Below the pieces are notes generated by a model that was not told where the DNA came from, ran no database searches, and worked only from the letters and a program-made list of their open reading frames with translations. Below, one piece after another: positions 4,803 to 7,752 of a DNA stretch of 7,752 bases. The position numbers were made by a program, and so were the translations under genes. Every line of letters begins with the position of its first letter. Positions within the stretch are counted from its first letter, which is position 1. Source of the stretch: an uncultured Coriobacteriia bacterium (GTDB lineage Bacteria > Actinomycetota > Coriobacteriia > Coriobacteriales > QAMH01); assembly GCA_902493755.1 (NCBI GenBank), contig CABURF010000047.1, positions 1 through 7,752 on the forward strand, given 5' to 3'.

Positions 4803-5138
4803 ATGTCAACTGAAGCAGAGATCATTGCAGAGATTGAGGAGCTCGGTCGTTTGACCGAGGAGCAGGAGGACATCCTGTATAACATCGCGTTGCGTCAGGA
4901 GGAGCTTGGTCGTCAGCCAACCATTTTGCTGCGCGAGAAGGTGGATGGTTCTCCCATCTATCAGCCAATGATCGATCGCGAGGTTCTTACTTACCAGCTG
5001 TATAACCATGGTGGCGCCGGCTCGCACGAGGTCGTGAACCTCATCGTCACGCTCAAGGGCATGCGCTACGTCATTCTTCATTCCGATGAGCTTTCCCTGC
5101 GCAGGAAGGTTGATCCTGCGGGCAATTACCGCGACTAA
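4803..5138 (+). CDS. Hypothetical protein, 111 residues, upstream of tig
   Basis: The start is ATG 4803 behind AGGAGGG (4791-4797); the stop is TAA at 5136-5138. The family is not recognised. Residues 3-36 are rich in Glu, Ile and Leu with a heptad-like pattern (EAEIIAEIEELGRLTEEQED), suggesting a helical hairpin or coiled coil for dimerisation. Residues 40-100 alternate hydrophobic and charged residues (PTILLREKVDG, HEVVNLIVTL, MRYVILHSDE), suggesting a small mixed alpha/beta domain. There are no cysteines, signal sequence or membrane segment. Tig starts 34 bp downstream with no terminator between, so the two genes are probably co-transcribed. That hints at a link to translation or nascent-chain handling, but it is only context. 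Confidence 0.8.
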   Translation: MSTEAEIIAEIEELGRLTEEQEDILYNIALRQEELGRQPTILLREKVDGSPIYQPMIDREVLTYQLYNHGGAGSHEVVNLIVTLKGMRYVILHSDELSLRRKVDPAGNYRD

Positions 5139-5172
5139 CTCGCGCTGTTCCATATACGTTTGGGGAGACAAG

Positions 5173-6474
5173 TTGGAAATCACAGATATCACACGCGAGT
5201 CCGATGATGCGGTGCAGGAGATGGTCGTGACCATGACCGCAAGCGCGGACGAGGTCAACACCTACATCGACAAGGCATTCAAGGAGCTTGCCAAGAACGA
5301 GATTCCGGGATTTCGCAAGGGTAAGGCTCCGCGCGAAGTCATCGAGCGCGAAGCAGGCGGCCACGATATAGTATTTGCCCGCATTGCCGAGGATATCGTT
5401 AACGGCGAGGCACCTGCCTTGCTTGACGATGCCGACGTGCTTTTCATTGGCGATCCGCAGTTCAATCTCGAGAAGATTCCCGCCGAGAATCAGCCCTTTA
5501 CCTTCACGATATCGGGTCCGGTTCCGCCAGAGGGCACGCTCTCGAGTTACGATGAGGTCTCGATCGAAATGCCGCCCAATGAGGCAACCGAGGCAGAAAT
5601 CGAGACTCAAATCGACGAGCTGCTGAGCGTCTACTATAACTACGATGTCATCAATGATCCGGACTACGAGGTAGAAGACGGAGACTACGTCACCGTCAGA
5701 ATGACCATCATGAACGATGGCGCTGTCATCCCGGGTCTCAACGATGTAGAGCGCATGCTCAGCATCGGTGGCGGCTCCATGCCCGAGAGCTTCGATGAGC
5801 ATGTCATCGGTAGCAAGATTGGCTACACGCTCGACTTCGATTTTGATGCGAAGGGGCAGGAAGAGCGCCCAGAACTTGGTGATGGCAACCTACATGCCAA
5901 TGTCGAGGTCATGCAGATTCGCAAGCGCGTTCTACCGGAGCTTGACGAGGAGTTTCTCGCCAAGATCGGCGCCACGAGCCTTGATGACCTGCACGATCAG
6001 ATGAAGATGACCATCAACATGCAGAAGGATCGCGAACTGCCCAAGCTGCTCGAGCAGAAGGTCGTCGATGCTCTTATCGAGCGCTTCGAGGGCGAGGTCC
6101 CCGAGTATTATGTCGAGTTCATGCGTGACAACGTGAGTCGCGAGCTCATGCAGCGCCTTCAGAAGGAGGGCACTGGTCTGCAGGACTGGATGCTCAAGAA
6201 CAATGTCGAGGCAGAGAAGATGCAGGAAGAGGTCAATCAGGAGTCCATCGATCGTGCTAAGCGCGACATGGCGCTCGAGGCCCTCTTCAAGGAAAAGGGC
6301 TGGGAAGTTACCGACGAGGATATCAAGCGTGAACTTTCCGGGGTCGACGATGCAGAAGCTCAGATTGCCGAGCTCAAGGAGGCTCACCGCATGGCGGATC
6401 TGCGCAAGATGTGCCGTCAGTCCATGGCTGCCCGTTGGCTTGCCAAGACGGCCGACATCACGGTCGTCGAATAG
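5173..6474 (+). CDS. tig: Trigger factor, ribosome-associated chaperone and peptidyl-prolyl isomerase
   Basis: Trigger factor binds the ribosome near the exit tunnel and shields nascent chains. The start is taken as TTG 5173, preceded by GGGGAGA (5162-5168); this gives 433 residues, against 432 in E. coli, and places the start where the family begins. A longer frame from 5086 would overlap the previous gene and add 29 unrelated residues. The N-terminal ribosome-binding domain (about 1-125) contains the signature GFRKGKAPR at 46-54. The FKBP-like domain (about 150-250) is recognisable from DGDYVTVRMTIMNDGAVIPG and the ESFDEHVIG stretch, but it lacks the usual FPxDY segment, so isomerase activity may be weak. 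PELDEEFLAK (255-264) begins the C-terminal chaperone arms, which run to the end. The usual clpP/clpX neighbours do not follow; a convergent gene does. Confidence 0.96.
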   Translation: MEITDITRESDDAVQEMVVTMTASADEVNTYIDKAFKELAKNEIPGFRKGKAPREVIEREAGGHDIVFARIAEDIVNGEAPALLDDADVLFIGDPQFNLEKIPAENQPFTFTISGPVPPEGTLSSYDEVSIEMPPNEATEAEIETQIDELLSVYYNYDVINDPDYEVEDGDYVTVRMTIMNDGAVIPGLNDVERMLSIGGGSMPESFDEHVIGSKIGYTLDFDFDAKGQEERPELGDGNLHANVEVMQIRKRVLPELDEEFLAKIGATSLDDLHDQMKMTINMQKDRELPKLLEQKVVDALIERFEGEVPEYYVEFMRDNVSRELMQRLQKEGTGLQDWMLKNNVEAEKMQEEVNQESIDRAKRDMALEALFKEKGWEVTDEDIKRELSGVDDAEAQIAELKEAHRMADLRKMCRQSMAARWLAKTADITVVE

Positions 6475-6501
6475 TTTTTCGCCTCATAAGCACGCTAACG
6501 A

Positions 6502-6527
6502 AAGAGGCCCGCATAAGCGGGCCTCTT
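6502..6527. terminator. Bidirectional terminator between tig and the convergent gene
   Basis: An 11-bp perfect stem, AAGAGGCCCGC (6502-6512) with GCGGGCCTCTT (6517-6527), encloses an ATAA loop. The + strand continues TTCTC and the minus strand continues TTTCGTT, so it can end transcripts from both sides. The two stop codons lie 80 bp apart around it. Confidence 0.8.
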
Positions 6528-6554
6528 CTCATGTCTAGTTGAAGTCGCGAGTGC

Positions 6555-7331
6555 TTACAGCGAGATGAAGCTATCGGGGAACTGCTTGTTGGCGTCGAGC
6601 ACGTCCTTGCTCGTGTCGCCGTAGCGCATCCATTCCTTGTCATCCGGCGTGCGCTTGATCATGGCGTTCTCCATGACGTCACGCAGAGCCTTGGCCTTGA
6701 GCGCGTACTCTTCCATCTGGGGCATTCTGCCCTCGAGTTCGATTTGACGGCGCTTATAGGCCTTGTCTTGCACGGAGTCGCCAGGAATGATCTCGTAGAA
6801 ATCTTCGGCTGAGAGCGTGTAGTTCGCATGGTCTGCCCAAGCGGCGAGCGCCGAGTCCTCCTTGAGGCTTTCGATGGTGTTCTCGCGCACCTCGGCATCG
6901 AGCTGCTCTTCGGAGATGCCGCGCTGCTCGCAGTAGTCCTTCTTCTGCAGGCCGTTCATGCGGAGCATTTCCTCGAGACGATATGCCGATGCGTAAAGCG
7001 CCTCCTCGACGAGATCTTGCGGCAGGTCCTCGACGAGGCGCGTGGCAAGCTCGCGGCAGATGACGTTTTGATCGGCAAGCTGCTGGACCTCGACGTTGTC
7101 CTTGTACATGTTGTAGCGGATGAAGATGAGGAGCTCCTCGACGGTGTTGAGGTCCTCGACGTGCTTTGCAATCCACTGATCGTTGAGTTTGGGCGTTTCG
7201 CCTTCCTTGCAGACGTTGAGCTCGAGCCAGCGAAGGGCCGTCTTGCGAACGGCTTCCTCCGGAATCCTGACCTCCTCGGCAACGACGTAGACGGGGTCGT
7301 ACGAAGTCAGGGTGTAACGCTGATTAGCCAT
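6555..7331 (-). CDS. Stand-alone trigger-factor C-domain-like protein (putative chaperone)
   Basis: This 258-residue cytoplasmic protein reads from ATG at 7331 down to TAA at 6557-6555; AGAGGA at 7343-7338 is its ribosome site. The frame is open further upstream, but that would run through the promoter region and rlmH. It has no ribosome-binding signature and no FKBP domain. From residue 47 it follows the C-terminal part of trigger factor: PKLNDQWIAK (47-56) matches PELDEEFLAK of the adjacent Tig, and the next 23 residues align without a gap, ending in NMYKDN against NMQKDR. A long helical stretch follows (LVEDLPQDLVEEALYASAYRL, then the GLQKKDYCEQRGISEEQL stretch), as in the chaperone arms. 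Residues 1-45 and the last 30 are unlike Tig. This is a comparison by eye; a chaperone or Tig-partner role is inferred. Confidence 0.8.
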   Translation of the reverse strand: MANQRYTLTSYDPVYVVAEEVRIPEEAVRKTALRWLELNVCKEGETPKLNDQWIAKHVEDLNTVEELLIFIRYNMYKDNVEVQQLADQNVICRELATRLVEDLPQDLVEEALYASAYRLEEMLRMNGLQKKDYCEQRGISEEQLDAEVRENTIESLKEDSALAAWADHANYTLSAEDFYEIIPGDSVQDKAYKRRQIELEGRMPQMEEYALKAKALRDVMENAMIKRTPDDKEWMRYGDTSKDVLDANKQFPDSFISL

Positions 7332-7371
7332 GATGGATCCTCTGTGATGTCGAAATGTATAACAGCCCATG

Positions 7372-7379
7372 ATTATACT
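7372..7379. promoter_or_regulatory. Overlapping divergent -10 boxes between the minus-strand gene and rlmH
   Basis: On the minus strand 7377-7372 reads TATAAT, a consensus -10 box 41 bp upstream of the ATG at 7331. On the + strand 7374-7379 reads TATACT, 31 bp before the ATG at 7410. The two share four base pairs. Neither has a strong -35 box at 17 bp. This is a plausible bidirectional promoter. Confidence 0.5.
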
Positions 7380-7409
7380 GTATTGACAGCGACGAAAGTA
7401 GGAGCACGC

Positions 7410-7752
7410 ATGGGAATAACCGTCATAGCCGTAGGCAAGCTCAAGGAACGCTTCTGGAAGGATGCGGTCGCGGAATACGCGAAGCGCCTCGGCGGCTGCA
7501 CCAAGCTGCGCATCGTGGAGATTCCCGATAGGGGCATCGACTTCGAGAGCGACGAGATTATTCGGGCGGCAGGCGATGCGCACCTCATACTGCTTGCGAT
7601 CAAGGGCACGCAACGTCCGAGCGAGGGCATCGCACAGCGTCTCGATGGGCTGATGACGCATGGGACGAGCGATATCGCGTTTTGCATTGGTGGCTCTGAT
7701 GGCGTGAATGAATCGGTCTACGAGCGCGCTGACGAAACGCTCTCGTTTGGCG
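7410..7752 (+). CDS. rlmH: 23S rRNA (pseudouridine1915-N3)-methyltransferase RlmH, 5' part
   Basis: RlmH is a SPOUT-fold methyltransferase that uses S-adenosylmethionine to methylate pseudouridine 1915 of helix 69 in assembled 70S ribosomes. The start is ATG 7410 with AGGAG at 7400-7404. About 114 residues are visible of a usual length near 155; the frame leaves the window at the right edge, so the C-terminal part with the conserved TxxHQ and YRA segments is off-window. Visible family features are the N-terminal strand ITVIAVGKLKERFWKDAVAE (3-22), YAKRL (23-27), and the cofactor-knot segment FCIGGSDGVNESVYERAD (91-108) followed by TLSFG. The usual D-x-x-G-x-x-x-SSE stretch is more divergent here (LAIKGTQRPSEGIA, 62-75). 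Confidence 0.93.
   Translation, partial: MGITVIAVGKLKERFWKDAVAEYAKRLGGCTKLRIVEIPDRGIDFESDEIIRAAGDAHLILLAIKGTQRPSEGIAQRLDGLMTHGTSDIAFCIGGSDGVNESVYERADETLSFG

Noticed and set aside
5071..5802. Minus-strand open frame opposite tig
   Set aside because: It is the antisense shadow of a clear trigger factor gene, without family motifs.
7332..7661. N-terminal extension of the minus-strand trigger-factor-like gene
   Set aside because: It would overlap rlmH in antisense and cross the promoter region; ATG 7331 has its own ribosome site.

Overview
The window looks like a chromosomal segment of an anaerobic gut-type actinobacterium of the class Coriobacteriia, most likely family Eggerthellaceae. This rests on moderately high G+C with strongly C/G-biased third positions, a molybdopterin enzyme of the catechol-dehydroxylase / pyrogallol-transhydroxylase type that this family carries in many copies, and the style of the surrounding housekeeping genes. 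It is an inference from sequence character, not a species identification.

Layout. At 1-300 lies the 3' end of an unplaced gene, possibly a family 2 glycosyltransferase. A perfect 104-bp inverted repeat starts at the base after its stop codon, and nth (endonuclease III) follows at 432-1088. A gene-free, A+T-richer leader (1089-1556) holds several dyads and hairpins. Next comes a three-gene cluster on the + strand: a 794-residue bis-MGD molybdopterin enzyme (1557-3941), a 119-residue partner shaped like a 4Fe-4S ferredoxin subunit (3962-4321), and a 91-residue protein of unknown function (4410-4685), closed by a strong hairpin at 4706-4737. A second + strand unit holds a 111-residue unknown protein (4803-5138) and tig, trigger factor (5173-6474, TTG start). 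Facing tig across a shared terminator is a minus-strand gene (6555-7331) whose product resembles the C-terminal chaperone domain of trigger factor without the ribosome-binding and isomerase domains. It diverges from rlmH (7410 to the window edge) across a 78-bp intergenic region with overlapping -10 boxes.

How the genes work together. The molybdenum (or tungsten) cluster is the main point of interest. The large subunit keeps the framework of the dehydroxylase family, but the N-terminal positions that normally hold the 4Fe-4S cysteines are Ser, Tyr and Asn. The small subunit keeps the framework of a two-cluster ferredoxin subunit but has lost at least seven of the eight or more expected ligand cysteines. 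No membrane anchor, Tat signal or other electron carrier is encoded beside them. The pair therefore looks like a cytoplasmic molybdopterin enzyme whose whole iron-sulfur relay has decayed in concert. This suggests a redox-neutral reaction (hydration, dehydration or group transfer) or an unusual electron route. The remaining genes are translation and protein-folding housekeeping (tig, a possible trigger-factor-derived chaperone, rlmH) and DNA repair (nth).
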